NCBI RefSeq assembly: GCF_051020765.1
Contig: NC_134936.1
Coordinates: 3,223,045-3,287,044, forward strand
Source: Lasioglossum baleicum
Lineage: Eukaryota; Arthropoda; Insecta; Hymenoptera; Halictidae
Length of the DNA: 64,000 nucleotides
Reading direction: 5' to 3'
Made by a program: the position numbers and the translations under genes. Within the stretch, counting starts at the first letter, position 1. Each line of letters opens with the position of its first letter. The notes beneath the pieces are model-generated. The model saw nothing but the letters and a program-made list of their open reading frames with translations, was not told the origin of the DNA and did no database searches. Below are positions 48,039-58,583 of the stretch, piece by piece.

Positions 48039-48131
48039 CAAGTAGCCACGTACGTCCCTAAAACGTACGGTTCACGCCCAAACGTCCTACGTCCATTCTG
48101 CGTACGTTTTAGGGACGTACGTGGCTACTTG
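48039..48131. repeat. perfect 31-bp inverted repeat (hairpin), 31-base loop
   Basis: CAAGTAGCCACGTACGTCCC... (48039-48069) is exactly matched by its inverse at 48101-48131. The arm contains CGTACG and ACGTACGT sub-palindromes. GTGGCTACTT is then repeated once more directly after the right arm. Confidence 0.9.
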
Positions 48132-48575
48132 TGGCTACTTGGGTGTTATTAATGCATTTACGAAAAAATATCAAAAGATGAAAATAAATGGTTCGAAGAG
48201 CGTAGGCCCTCAGATTTGTTTTAGGTGCAACTGTGCATGTGCAATTAACAATTGCATCATTTCTTTAAATATAAATGCATACTTTTTGTTGCACTTGACA
48301 GAAGATTCGGGATAACAAATACTATACGTTATTATCACACAACTTGATTAAATATATTTAGATATAATAGTATGTAGTATACAAGCGTTTCACATGGCGG
48401 CGTGAATGAGACTGCAGATCATCTCAACAAAAGAAGTACGCAACAAGCGCGCGACGCGCACACACCAACGAACTAAGCATACATAGATAGGTACATGTCG
48501 ATAAAATAGAACACGTCCATAGCACGTATTGTCTAACATTTTCTTACACTCCTCCTACCGACATGTGCCCCAAAC

Positions 48576-48828
48576 CAGAGTTGGGCAAAATGTAATGTCA
48601 ATTACAATTACAATTACTTACCAATTACTATAATTTGGAATTGCAGAAATACAATTACAATTAAATGTAATTGTAATTGGTAATTCCAATTACTTGACGA
48701 ATCACTGTAATTGTAATTGTGATCCACAATTCCAATTACTGGTTGAGCGAAAGTAATTGCAATTCCAAATTACAGTAATTGGTAAGTAATTGTAATTGTA
48801 ATTGAAATTATATTTTGTCCAACTCTGT
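48576..48828. mobile_element. AATTAC-rich MITE with CAGAGTTGG ends
   Basis: It begins CAGAGTTGGGCAAAATGTAAT and ends ATTATATTTTGTCCAACTCTG; the interior is AATTACAATTAC repeats. CAGAG ends suggest a hAT-type MITE, but flanking 8-mers do not match. The similar stretch 39143-39500 begins CAGAGTTGGACAGTAATT. Confidence 0.7.
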
Positions 48829-50986
48829 GCTAGACCACGTATACGTACGCGAGGATTGCAAGGGTCCAAGATTCCACTTCTGATTTCTCGATAATGCAAA
48901 GTCGGGGTTTTTTAGTAGTCAAAATTGCTAGATAAAAGATCAATCTAGGCCATTGGTTGCCTCAAAAGTCCTTCTTTTATGTTTCCGAGCATTGGTTTTG
49001 CAATATTTGGCTGCATGTTGCCCGTCGCATGTTGCCCGTCAGATGACGCTGCAGTCACGCCGCACAGTGGTCTAAAACGCGAAATTTAGTGACATTTTGG
49101 TATAACTTCTAAGCTATTAAAGATATCAACGTGAAATTTGGGGTGTAGGATATTAACATGTAATCTTTTTTAATAATGTATAATGTGGTATACTTTTCGT
49201 TTATGTAATAGTTTTTTAAACTATTTTTTAAACATATTTACAAATTTAACAACTTTTAGCAAATTTTTTTGAAACGGAATACATTCAGCTTAGTCAATAT
49301 ATTGTTTTTCTAAATTTTTGAGAAATCGCTATTTGAATAAAATTTGTTTCTTGATTTTCCAAAGCCTCCGGAGAAAATTTATCTGATCCTTATAAATTCA
49401 CAATCTATAGTACCTGCATAATGCACAAAGTGAAATGTAAACAATAATAAAATCTATTGCAAAATTTGCCACCGAACAGACAAACAGACGAACAGACAAA
49501 CAAACAAACAAGAAAGCGAGCTAATAAAAACGTGGTAATAAATATAATAAATTCAGATATGTATACGGAACGCCTCCATTCTTAATAAATAACAAATAGC
49601 AGAATAATAAAGGAAGAAATGTTGAACACGGAAAATAGTTAACGTAATAAATGTCCAACTATTTATGTACTTACCAAATATTAGTGGAACGATATGTTTT
49701 ATCACGAACGAGATATAACAAACACAAAATATAAACGCAAACACGCAATATAACAAACACAAATTATATAACAAATACAAAATATAAATTACTGTAAACA
49801 ACGTATGACTCGTGCTGAGTTAAAGTATGTTGCAGTGAGTGTGTGATGATGAACGAAGTGACAACAATATAAGTTTGGAGTAGGCGTGAAATTGTCGATC
49901 GGGCAAACCAATTCATCGATAGCATTTTTTTCTGAATATTGGTGGGAGAAACGGTCGTATAAGATGATTGTTTAAAACGTATACAACGCGCGTTCGGAGA
50001 ATTATACTTAATTCTCCTTGTATATTAATATAAACTGTACTAAACGATGGTATAATACTGAACTAATGCATAAAGTATACTGAGGTACGCACTAAATATA
50101 AACTGCACAAAACAAAATTTAAATAAAGAGGAAAATACATAGTATATAACGCTCAAAAAATTGTAGCATAGCATAAAGATTTGAAGTGTTTCAAGTCTAA
50201 AGTGTTTCTTAGTTGTCACGGAGTCCCGACGATAGATGCGAGAACCAATACGCACAGCCACACGGACGGCTTTAAACAATAATAACTTTTGATATAGGAC
50301 TATCTAGGAAATGATTTTTGCATGACTACATAGAGGAAAGTATGCTGAAAATATTCCATTTTGTCAAATTCTATGACCTCTTATGACTCAAAAGATATTC
50401 CTTGCGAAGTCTTGATAATTTTGCAAATTTTCTTCATTACATTTAGCGTAACATTTTTAATGCATTACAAATACTAATTTTCAATTGACAAATAGTAATT
50501 TACAGCTTAAAGATAAACCTTTCATTTTAAAAAAATTTGGAAGGAAAATATTAAAAAGGATCGTCAGGGCATCTTAAAGAAGAAAAGCAATGAGAAAGGC
50601 TATCTTCAAAACTTCCAACTTTAACTGTTTGTTACACTAATGGTTTTTATTAAATTTTATTAATATTTTCATTTTCGAGGTTGATGGATATTTAGAAAGC
50701 AATATACACTCAACAGATACCTATATGATACAGTTGGTTTTTGGGCAAAATGTCACTAAATTTCGCGTTTTAGACCACTGTGCGCCGGCGTAGTAGCCTC
50801 TCCGACGGGCAACATGCAGCCGAATATTGCAAAACCATTGCTCCGAAACGTAAAAGAAGAACTTTTGAGGCAAACAATAGCCTAGATTGATCTTTTACCT
50901 CTTCTGACCCCGTCCTTGCATCATCAAGAAATCAGAAGTTGAATCCCGGACACTTGCAATCCTCGCGAACGTATACATGGTCTAGC
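48829..50986. mobile_element. foldback-family element, 2.2 kb
   Basis: Inverted arms (48829-49098 and 50747-50986) share CTAGACCACGTATAC, GATTGCAAG, AAAAGATCAATCTAGG, TTTTGCAATATT and GTCTAAAACGCGAAATTTAG. The arms contain a unit of the same family as the 15642-21481 complex. The interior is AT-rich and non-coding as far as I can see; it includes short GACAAACA repeats near 49480-49510. Confidence 0.75.
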
Positions 50987-51154
50987 GGTGTGTGAGAATA
51001 CCCTAGCGGTGTGTGAATGTTCACGCGCGAGCGTCGTCTGTTTGGAAAGGAATTGCAACTACCAGTTACAATTACTTGTAATTGCAACTAACAATTACAA
51101 TTACTTGTAATTGTTAAACTAAACCACTCAATACTAATTTAACAGTATACTTAC

Positions 51155-51179
51155 CAATATTTGGCGTAGCTGCATCCAT
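51155..51179 (-). pseudogene. first exon copy of the small spliced gene
   Basis: ATGGATGCAGCTACGCC... followed by a GTAAGT donor, matching exon 1 at 54583-54607 and the units at 1-582. The intron keeps about 35 bases of similarity (TTAAATTAGTATTGAGTGG), then the sequence changes at about 51110, so no exon 2 is attached. Confidence 0.65.
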
Positions 51180-51215
51180 GGCTGGTGTTCCATCGAACCA
51201 CTTTCTAACGTTCCG

Positions 51216-51994
51216 ATTTCGTATGTGCCTTGTAGCGCAGGAGTTGACCAAGGTTCGTAGGTGAATGAATGAGATGGAGACGAAATCGGGTAAACAAAGT
51301 AAGCTTTATTCCGCTAGGTGCGGTGTAGAAAATATATAATAAACAAAAGAACGTCTCTTGCAAGTCCGACCGAGTAACAAAAGGTTATTAATTACGTGTC
51401 TCGTCCGGTTAATCAGACGGCGGCTTCGACGGTCCTTCAGTCGCGTCAGCGGATGTAGCAGTCCCGGTCTAAATCATAACAGAAAAGAGTACGACGTAAT
51501 CGCGGAGTAAATAATGAAAGCGATCAGGCGGACGGTGGCGCGCAGGTATTATATGTTAGACGACGCGGAGGTTCGGCGCACGGCTTCGGATGGCCCGTAT
51601 TTCGGCGGCGACGCGCGGCGCGACGTTGGACGGCGCCATGTTCCGTGGATTCACGCTGGAGGGTAGGAAGGTGACAGGATGCGGTCGGAGGTCACTGCCT
51701 GACGTAGCGTGGGCGCCGCGGTGTTCCTTCAGAGGCACCTGAGGGACAGACCACGGATCGTACGTACCTCAGACGTACCTGAGGGGTTCGTACTCGCCGT
51801 TACCACTCCAGATCGTGAGGTCAAACCGCGAAGGTTCGACCCGCGGAGAAGGCCGGAGGCCAATCGTCCCGTGCTGGTCGGTCGGAGGGCCGAGTGGTGC
51901 AGCAACTCTCACACAGAAGCGCCTGAGTGACGAGTTACCGTTGCACGCGCCTTAGGAGCACCTAAGGGTATTCGTGCCCACCACGTCGACGCGA
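51216..51994. other. GC-rich unassigned block
   Basis: A compositionally distinct block with GCACCTGAGG / CGTACCTGAGG / GCACCTAAGGG short repeats (51736-51970) and AATAAAGCT in reverse near 51300. It may be LTR-derived. No protein motif was found. Confidence 0.3.
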
Positions 51995-52265
51995 CGCACA
52001 GTGGTTCCAAACGCCCAAAAGCTGGCCAAAACCCCAAAAATGAATTATGAGCTAGGACGTTTTTACCCATTGGGATGGGTACTCTAATAGTGACTCCGTA
52101 GTGGGGTAAACGGGAAAATGCTTGCATTTTTTTACCTGAGTTGCAGTCGTAGTCGAAACTTCGCTTTCGTTAGACAGGCATTTTTCACGCGCGTGAGCGT
52201 ACGTACGAAATATAAGTGCAAAGTGTATAAGTTATATTGGAAGCTACTGATTTTTATACTACATA

Positions 52266-53400
52266 ATGGATACAGTTTGTGGAGGTAAGTTCAATCGTTT
52301 TTAGTGCTGAATTGTTAATGTTAACCGGTTAACAGTTACACGGAAGGGGAACGTAAAATTTGACGCATACATTTTAAAGATGTAGTGATAAGTTAAAACC
52401 TCCACACACCTCCAGCAAATAACTTACATAGGGTCTTAGATTATACTATTATCTTGCAAAATCTAAAATCTTAACTGCCGAGTACTGCCATTTCTCACGT
52501 ACCACCATTTTATTTAACTCAGTGTAAGCATTTTATTAGCTTTCACCAAAATATCTCGGAAAGTATGAATGATACTAAAAAATGTTTCAAATAAAAATTT
52601 TACGGTCTGAAGGAACACATTTGACGATGGTATGCGTTTGACTTATTAGTGACCTTGAAACGTCCTGCGAAGGTCACGGGTCAATTTTTGAAAAAAAGGG
52701 TTATTTTTTTCATATATTCTTATAGCTGACATTCAGACAATTTCAAAACAATATAATAACATTATTTTGCGTTAATTTGTTACCGAGATATAAACGTTTT
52801 AATAAGAGAGCTAGAGAGGAAGCTCTCTTTAAGGGACAGACAGGTCTAAGTAAATTAATTTATAGAAGCAATTAATTAACTTTTTAATTAATTCTTAGAC
52901 AAAATGTTTCAAATATTGATTTCTATTATTTACTTTCAGGGTCTCGTGATAACGAAATCCGATTGACGAGAAAACAGATTTTTCAAATAATTAAGTGTTA
53001 TTTGAATAGTGATATTACTATGACATCTGAACACCTTCAGAATCAGATATGCGAACAGCACGGGAAATTAATTGATGTAAATCATGAAACAAAGATCGCA
53101 TTAGGGATTTTAATTTCTAAAATTAAGACAAAATGGCAGTGTAAAGAGAACGGAAGATTTCTTTTTTAGAAAGTTTGCTACGTGGCTTAATGTATCTGTT
53201 GCATTCCGTATACCTGCAGACAGCGACAATCATGCGAACATCATTGGCCGTCCTTCTTTAGAATTTCAAACCTTCAGCGAAAGATCAAAGCGAAGAAAGA
53301 CAGCAGATATTCGGGCAAATTTTTCAGATGATGCATTATCGAATGCAACTCAAATGAGTTTCCGAGCATCTTCTCGTGCTTTGTGGTCGCAATACGTACG
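52266..53400 (+). pseudogene. two-exon uncharacterised gene with a frameshift
   Basis: Exon 1 (52266-52284) is ATGGATACAGTTTGTGGAG with a GTAAGTTC donor. Exon 2 starts at 52939 after TTTACTTTCAG, in phase, giving MDTVCGGSRDNEIRLTRKQI onward. The frame stops at 53168 in a T6 run; one base less would continue as KFATWLNVSVAFRIPADSDN, GRPSLEFQTFSERSKRRKTA and DDALSNATQMSFRASSR up to about 53400. The last blocks resemble the SKRRK and FAT-type motifs of unnamed multicopy insect proteins. I do not know a function. The gene sits inside the CACAGTGG-ended element, so it may be part of its machinery. Confidence 0.6.
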
Positions 53401-53424
53401 ATACACCTCGGAATGCCAATTTTT

Positions 53425-53915
53425 GAACAGAAGTAACAATTTTTTAACGTATGCGTTCGCCATATTGGATCCGCCATTTTGTTTTTTCGAATTTTGCGTC
53501 CAGATTTGTGCTCAGCGGACTCGAAAACCATAGTATACTAATTTTTGAACAGAACTAACAATTTTTTAACGTATGCGTGCGCCATATTGGATCCGCCATT
53601 TTGTTTTTTCGAATATTGAGTCCAGATTTGTACTCAGCGGACCCGAAAACCATAGTATACTAATTTTTGAACAGAACTAACAATTTTTTAACGTATGCGT
53701 TCGCCATATTGGATCCGCCATTTTGTTTTTTCGAATATTGAGTCCAGATTTGTACTCAGCGGACCCGAAAACCATAGTATACTAATTTTTGAACAGAACT
53801 AACAATTTTTTAACGTATGCGTTCGCCATATTGGATCCGCCATTTTGTTTTTTCGAATTTTGAGTCCAGATTTGTAATCAGCGGACCCGAAAACCATGGG
53901 ATACCAATTTTTGGA
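53425..53915. repeat. 122-bp tandem array, four units
   Basis: Units start at 53425, 53547, 53669 and 53791 with GAACAGAA.TAACAATTTT, each containing CCATATTGGATCCGCCATTT. They are nearly identical, so the expansion is recent. Confidence 0.93.
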
Positions 53916-53974
53916 AAAATTGAAGTACGTTTAGGGGTTTTGGCCAGCTTTTGGGGATTTGGAACCACTGTGCG

Positions 53975-54328
53975 ACGGGTCCAATCCAGCCCAAGGCGGT
54001 GGCACGGCAATTTCCGGGCGCGGGGAACGCGGAGGAGAGTCGCCTATTGGAGCTCGTGATTCCAGCCTGCGTTCTGGACGGATGGCTCCTCAGCTCTGAA
54101 AAGTGCTGGCCGATCCGGTGCTCACGAGAGTAGCTCCTGGCGGACTCCGCTCGTTCGGTATTCCGGCGCGACTTATATAGCGCGCGAGACCGCGGACCAT
54201 GGAGAGTGCCGCTCTCGGTCGAGCGGCCGCGGCGCTCTCCGATTGGCACGCGCCTGGTCGCGACGGTGATTGGCGCGTGCCCGTGTCGCTGACGCTTATA
54301 AATATAAGTCGAGGCCGGTCGCTCTCAT
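53975..54328. other. GC-rich promoter-like region
   Basis: It contains TTATATAG (54173), TATAAATATAAG (54297) and two GATTGGC boxes, and shares GCGGACC.TGGAGAGTGCC with 46420. It lies downstream of the small minus-strand gene. No protein is recognised. Confidence 0.35.
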
Positions 54329-54607
54329 TTATGCGACGTTCGCGACGAGGTACGGCCTCGTTGCAACTTGTGCATCAGTAAAATCTGAAAAATAACATAG
54401 AAATTAATCTTACAACAAAAAAAGCAAACGGAAACAAAATTGTTGATTGCAATTGAATGCATGCATGAATGACACACATCCTTTAGAAAGTATCTACAAT
54501 ACATGGTAACACGTATAATTAAGTATAGGTATAAAAAATTGTTAAACTAAACCACTCATTACTAATTTAACAATATACTTACCAATACTTGGCGTAGGTG
54601 CATCCAT
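54329..54607 (-). CDS. small two-exon gene (26-residue frame)
   Basis: Exon 1 is 54607-54583 and exon 2 is 54384-54329, with a GTAAGT donor, a TTTTTCAG acceptor and a 198-bp intron. The joined frame begins MDAPTPSI and continues DFTDAQV before a stop at 54329-54331. The same exon-intron-exon unit is duplicated at 1-582, and exon 1 alone is found at 51155-51179. In the other copies the exon 2 start reads DFTEAQVF, so the encoded N terminus is conserved across copies (MDA-TP-I, DFT-AQV). The C-terminal part here runs into different DNA and is likely truncated. I read this as the 5' end of a gene from a dispersed element; the full protein is unknown. Confidence 0.5.
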
Positions 54608-54669
54608 GGCTGATGTTCTACCGAACGATGGTGCTGAATTGAATTAAATTAATGGTGTTGAATTATATT

Positions 54670-55076
54670 CCACCACTCCCTAGTAGCATTTACGGTTGGC
54701 GTTTCGTTGGGCCTACGTTGGGGGTTTGCGTTGGGCAACCGTTAGAAATGTCGCTCTTTTTTGCAGTTGGGCCAACAGTCAGGGCCAACGTTGGGCCAAC
54801 GTTCAGCCAACGTTGCGCCAGCGTCGGGCCAACGGTAATACCCAACGTAGGGCCAACGATCACGTCCAATGTCGGGCCAACGGTAATACCCAACGTAGGG
54901 CCAACGATCACGTCCAATGTCGGGCCAACGGTAATACCCAACGTAGGGCCAGCGATCACGTCCAATGTCGGGCCAACGGTAATACCCAACGTAGGGCCTA
55001 CATTACTATAATACGAAAAGCCAACAAAAGGATTCTTTCTGTAGGGTCAATTAATTATATACATATATATATGTGT
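54670..55076 (-). repeat. GTTGGGCC minisatellite element, expanded copy
   Basis: Reverse complement of 1020-1267, with the core expanded into a 48-bp unit (GGTAATACCCAACGTAGGGC plus ACGATCACGTCCAATGTC) repeated about 3.5 times between 54830 and 55000. It is interrupted at 55076 by the gypsy LTR; the other copy continues through the same (TA)n flank uninterrupted. Confidence 0.85.
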
Positions 55077-56764
55077 TGTCACGTCGTTTCTCGTTTCTCA
55101 CGAAACGATAGCGACACCGAGTATTTACAGGCGTTTCCGCCGGGCCACGTTCGGCCGCGCGAAACGTGGTCCACTCGGGACAAAAAATTGTACGCAGGCT
55201 CGTCGTCTCTCAAGATATCTTACGTGAAGCTCGGGCGCCAGGCACCGAAGGTGCCACGCGAAATCCGCTAATAATCACCGCGAGAGAGAGAGAGAGACCG
55301 ACATACGAGCCTGCGACAATCGAAATTACGCGAAGATGTTCACGAATGGTCGCAGGATTCTACGCGGGTCGAACACGAGGCATTCCCCGCGGCGGGAAGG
55401 TTTCTCACGCCGGCCGCGACCGGCAGCGTTTTGAGGTTAACCGGCGCGTAACAGGTGTTCGGCAACGAGAGCTCGTTGTACGCGCGCTTCGACCTTTCCT
55501 GGTCCGTTTCTGTTCGCTACGAATCCGGCAGCAACGTGATTTTATTGTCGGCGCTCACGATTTTCGCGTTCTACGCCCGAATTCGGATGGAATACGCGTT
55601 ATCATTAGCTTCTCGTCGGCGGAACAAGTCGCGGAAATACGACGAGAGCACGTGGCGGCGTCGCACCGTGGGACGACTCGAGGTTCGAATTTAAACGATC
55701 AAGATACGCGGATCCTCGAAAAGAAATGGCGCCTAGCACTCGAAAAACCTCCTTCACCTCGTATAGCGAGGTCAACTATACTCGGATCCTCGCTAACCGA
55801 CCTCTGGCACTAGCACCCGCGAAATTCCTCGCGCTCTTGATCTCCGACGGATTCTCGCCGTTCGCGGATTACTTTGAACCCGTCTCGAACACCGGCAGCT
55901 ACGAATTCCCGTCGGTGCTTCTACAACGCGATCGCGGACACGACACACTACCGAGCCAACGCGAGAAGAATCACTTTAACGAAAAGAGAACTGGCAAAAG
56001 CTTACCCAGGGTAACGGTTGATGCTCGCTTCCTCGTCCCTCGTTTCCGGCAGCTTTTCTTAGCACGATTTACAATACTAATCGATTATACAATGGTTCAG
56101 ATTCTACGCACGACTACTCTATATTCGAGCCAACGAAGAAGTGATCCTTCGCGGCGTCTCTCGGGAACGCGGAAGAGAAGCGTCCCCCCCTTGCCGCTCT
56201 AATCCCCCCGCACGCAGTTCGACCTATCGCGGATAGATTTTCGGACAGGGCCTAGCCCTGCGTGACGGTCCCTGGCGCTCGGCGATTCGGTGGCTCTCCG
56301 GCAGCGACGCGTGTGTATTGGCTGCTTCCCGCAGAGGTGATCGACGGGAGCCAATCCGGTAGCGATCCGGTAGCGATCCGGTATCTCTCCGGATGAGGCG
56401 ACGGCAAGACAGCTGAGATTCCTTGCTTGGCATCGTCCGTCCTTGTCGGCGCCTCCAGGTTGATTTTCCTGTGCCACGTCGATTCCTCTTTCTTTGCGGT
56501 GTTGCAATTGTCGCCGGCGCCGGTCTCTGTGCCTTCCTCGGCGGGAGAGGTGCTTCGGGTCCCCCCTCGGGGCCCGACTACGGTCCTGCAGATACGCGTC
56601 ACGCAATTGGCGCGACGCTCAAAAATATTAGAACTCGCCCATGGGTCTCGTTCGCACCCAGGGCGAGCGCTCGCCACGGCACCTCTCGTGTATTAGGCTG
56701 CCAGAGGGTGACCCGGTCTTCCGATAAACGCATCGGGTGACGTTGGCAAAACTGCCACGTCACA
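55077..56764 (-). repeat. 3' LTR of the gypsy element
   Basis: On the minus strand it begins TGTGACGTGGCAG right after a polypurine tract and ends GACGTGACA at the junction with the older repeat, about 1,688 bp. TGTGACGT and ACGTGACA are the terminal bases. Open frames within it on either strand (for example 55166-55813 plus) have no known motif. It holds five CCGGCAGC copies. Confidence 0.75.
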
Positions 56765-56779
56765 ACTCCTCCCCCCCTG
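56765..56779 (-). promoter_or_regulatory. polypurine tract
   Basis: The minus strand reads AGGGGGGGAGGAG immediately before the TGTGACG start of the LTR, as expected for the plus-strand primer of an LTR retrotransposon. Confidence 0.8.
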
Positions 56780-57241
56780 GGAGAGACCGGGTCATACCCG
56801 TGGGAAGCCTCCGCCAGATCTCTGGTAGGCTCGGTAGCGAACGCTCGACCTCGGTCGTTCCTCGGTATTTCGACAAACACAATACCCGTGCACCAGTACC
56901 CAGACGATACAGAAACAAATACTTACGCTCACATGTACAGTGTTTCGGACGAGGCCTCCTATTCTACTGGCAGCTACCTGAAACGCTCGCTTAATATCGC
57001 TAAAGTCACGTAAACGGTTCGAGGTGGGGTTCGGGCACAGAAATGACAAAAGAGTATATATCGCCTCCTAACCGGCAGCTATTGTCCCATTTATTTTCAC
57101 CCCGGGCCATTCTTGGGGTTTACAGAATAATGTAACGTATTGAGTATCTTATAATCAGTGAAAAGGAACAAAAAAAAATCAGTCTTTCTATTCTCGTTAA
57201 CGTACTAACTTAAACGTAGCAGCAACACCCATCATCCGGCA
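56780..57241 (-). other. 3' untranslated region of the gypsy element
   Basis: Lies between the third ORF and the polypurine tract. It holds one CCGGCAGC (57072) and no recognised coding sequence. Confidence 0.6.
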
Positions 57242-58579
57242 TCACCATGGGTTGTGGGGTCCCCCCACCTTCCATCTTGGTCCGCACAGGGGGCACGACT
57301 TGACGGAGAACCCGGGTCGTCCGCAGCGAAAGCAGTAATCGCTTCGGGGGTTAGTGCAGTTTCGCTGCCGGTGCTCCTTGGAGCCGCAACTCCAACACCC
57401 TTCTTGTCGGGCTTTCAGATCGTCCTCGGTGTAGCGCCTGCCCGGACCGGCCTTGCGCTGCCATGCAGTGGGTGGCTCCCTGCTCTCTCTGGCCACTGGC
57501 TGGCTTCCTTTCCGGCAGCTTGGTCCTTTTCCCTTTTGTTCCGCGGTTGGTACAAACCACTCTAGCGTTGGTACTTTAGCGCCCTTTTCGTACACCCACA
57601 CTGGTGTGGCACCTTCGGGCCTTCCGGCAGCTTTTCCCGGCCTCTCTCCGGAGGTACTAGGTTTTACTTCCTCCTTCTTCGGTGTTTTGGAGGCTGTTAT
57701 GCTTGCTTCTCGCATCGAGGCCCTCGCTTTTTCCAGCCGTAGCCGGGCCAGCCCGTGTCGATGCACCCAGGCGAAATCGTTGTCTCCTTCTGGCTGGTGC
57801 TCCTTCTCCCTCGGCACTGTCTCTCCCCCGGCATTACTGTTCGAGCCTGCAGCCTTCCCAGGCGCGGCGGCCTCCTCGGGATCGATGGTTGTCGAGGGTG
57901 CGTTTGCCCCTGCGTGTCCCTCCCGGTCCGTCAAGCAGGTGGCTTCCGCTGGTTCGTTTGCCATTACTGGGACGATTTCCCCCCTTTCTCCGGCAGCGTC
58001 TTCTGTTCGCCCGGCAGCGGTCTCCACAGTTCCGTCGCTGATGTCGGCCAATTCCGCTGTGCCCCGGGCTGGTGTATGGGCTTCTTCGGTGTTTCGGGTT
58101 TCCGACTCATCCGCCCCTGGTAGGGGTTCGCTCCCCTTGTCTTGCCCTTCGATGGGCCCCTCCGTCGCGGATGTTGTTCCTTCCATAGTTGCCTCTTCCG
58201 GCAACATTGCTCCTGCACCTGGGGAATCAACCGGCAGGTCCTCGACCCCCTCGAGGGTGGACTCCAGGTCCTCCATCACCTGCACCTCCCCTTGGTCCGA
58301 TTCCGGCCTCTCCTCGGCCGATCGGTAGATCGAAGTCTCGGTTTCGTTCACGTCCGGCAGCTGACTTCGTGGCGTCTGGGTGGCCACGGTTCGCTGGTGG
58401 CCCTTCGCCAGGTACCCTTGCAGCAGTCCTCTTACTGCTTTCCAATCGTCGGAGCCGTGAATTCTTTCCAGGGCGGCGCACAGCTCCCCGATCGGCGTCA
58501 TGGTTCCGGCAGCGTTCGGTGTTGCAGTAGCCCCCTCCATCCGGCAGCGGTTCTTGTAAACACTGTAGGGAAATCTCAA
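57242..58579 (-). CDS. third ORF of the gypsy element: zinc-knuckle protein in the env position
   Basis: This 445-residue intact frame starts 4 bases after the pol stop. It begins MRFPYSVYKNRCRMEG, has a long acidic, low-complexity middle (many E, G, A, P), a basic stretch, and ends with two knuckles: CWSCGSKEHRQRNC and CFRCGRPGFSVKSCPLC. The second lacks the usual His, exactly as in the second knuckle of this element's gag (CYGCGAPGITRQSC). There is no signal peptide, furin site or transmembrane segment, so it is not an envelope protein. It is probably a nucleic-acid-binding protein derived from a second gag-like tail. The protein is probably made by re-initiation, since its ATG follows the pol stop closely. 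Confidence 0.85.
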   Translation of the reverse strand: MRFPYSVYKNRCRMEGATATPNAAGTMTPIGELCAALERIHGSDDWKAVRGLLQGYLAKGHQRTVATQTPRSQLPDVNETETSIYRSAEERPESDQGEVQVMEDLESTLEGVEDLPVDSPGAGAMLPEEATMEGTTSATEGPIEGQDKGSEPLPGADESETRNTEEAHTPARGTAELADISDGTVETAAGRTEDAAGERGEIVPVMANEPAEATCLTDREGHAGANAPSTTIDPEEAAAPGKAAGSNSNAGGETVPREKEHQPEGDNDFAWVHRHGLARLRLEKARASMREASITASKTPKKEEVKPSTSGERPGKAAGRPEGATPVWVYEKGAKVPTLEWFVPTAEQKGKGPSCRKGSQPVARESREPPTAWQRKAGPGRRYTEDDLKARQEGCWSCGSKEHRQRNCTNPRSDYCFRCGRPGFSVKSCPLCGPRWKVGGPHNPW

Positions 58580-58583
58580 ACAT

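Larger units (their letters stand above)
51995..53974. mobile_element. 2-kb element with CACAGTGGTTCCAAA ends carrying a spliced gene
   Basis: The left end CACAGTGGTTCCAAACGCCC..AGCTGGCCAAAACC is mirrored at 53936-53974 as GGTTTTGGCCAGCTTTTGGG..GGAACCACTGTG. CGACG flanks both ends and may be the target duplication. Similar ends occur singly at 3595, 14950, 17415, 49070 and 50780. Inside are a two-exon gene and a 122-bp tandem array. I cannot assign the superfamily from the ends alone. Confidence 0.65.

Noticed and set aside
54690..55271. VGPT / RRANGNTQ repeat proteins from the minisatellite
   Set aside because: The 48-bp unit is a multiple of three, so several frames stay open by construction; no evidence for translation.
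55166..55813. 215-residue plus-strand frame in the gypsy LTR
   Set aside because: Lies fully within the LTR, no recognisable domain, and overlaps other open frames in both directions.
57453..58328. Long plus-strand open frame of 291 residues
   Set aside because: It is antisense to the third ORF of the gypsy element, and GC-rich coding DNA often leaves the opposite strand open. No motif.
57242..58579. Retroviral-type envelope gene
   Set aside because: Position fits, but there is no signal peptide, cleavage site or membrane segment, and the C terminus has zinc knuckles.
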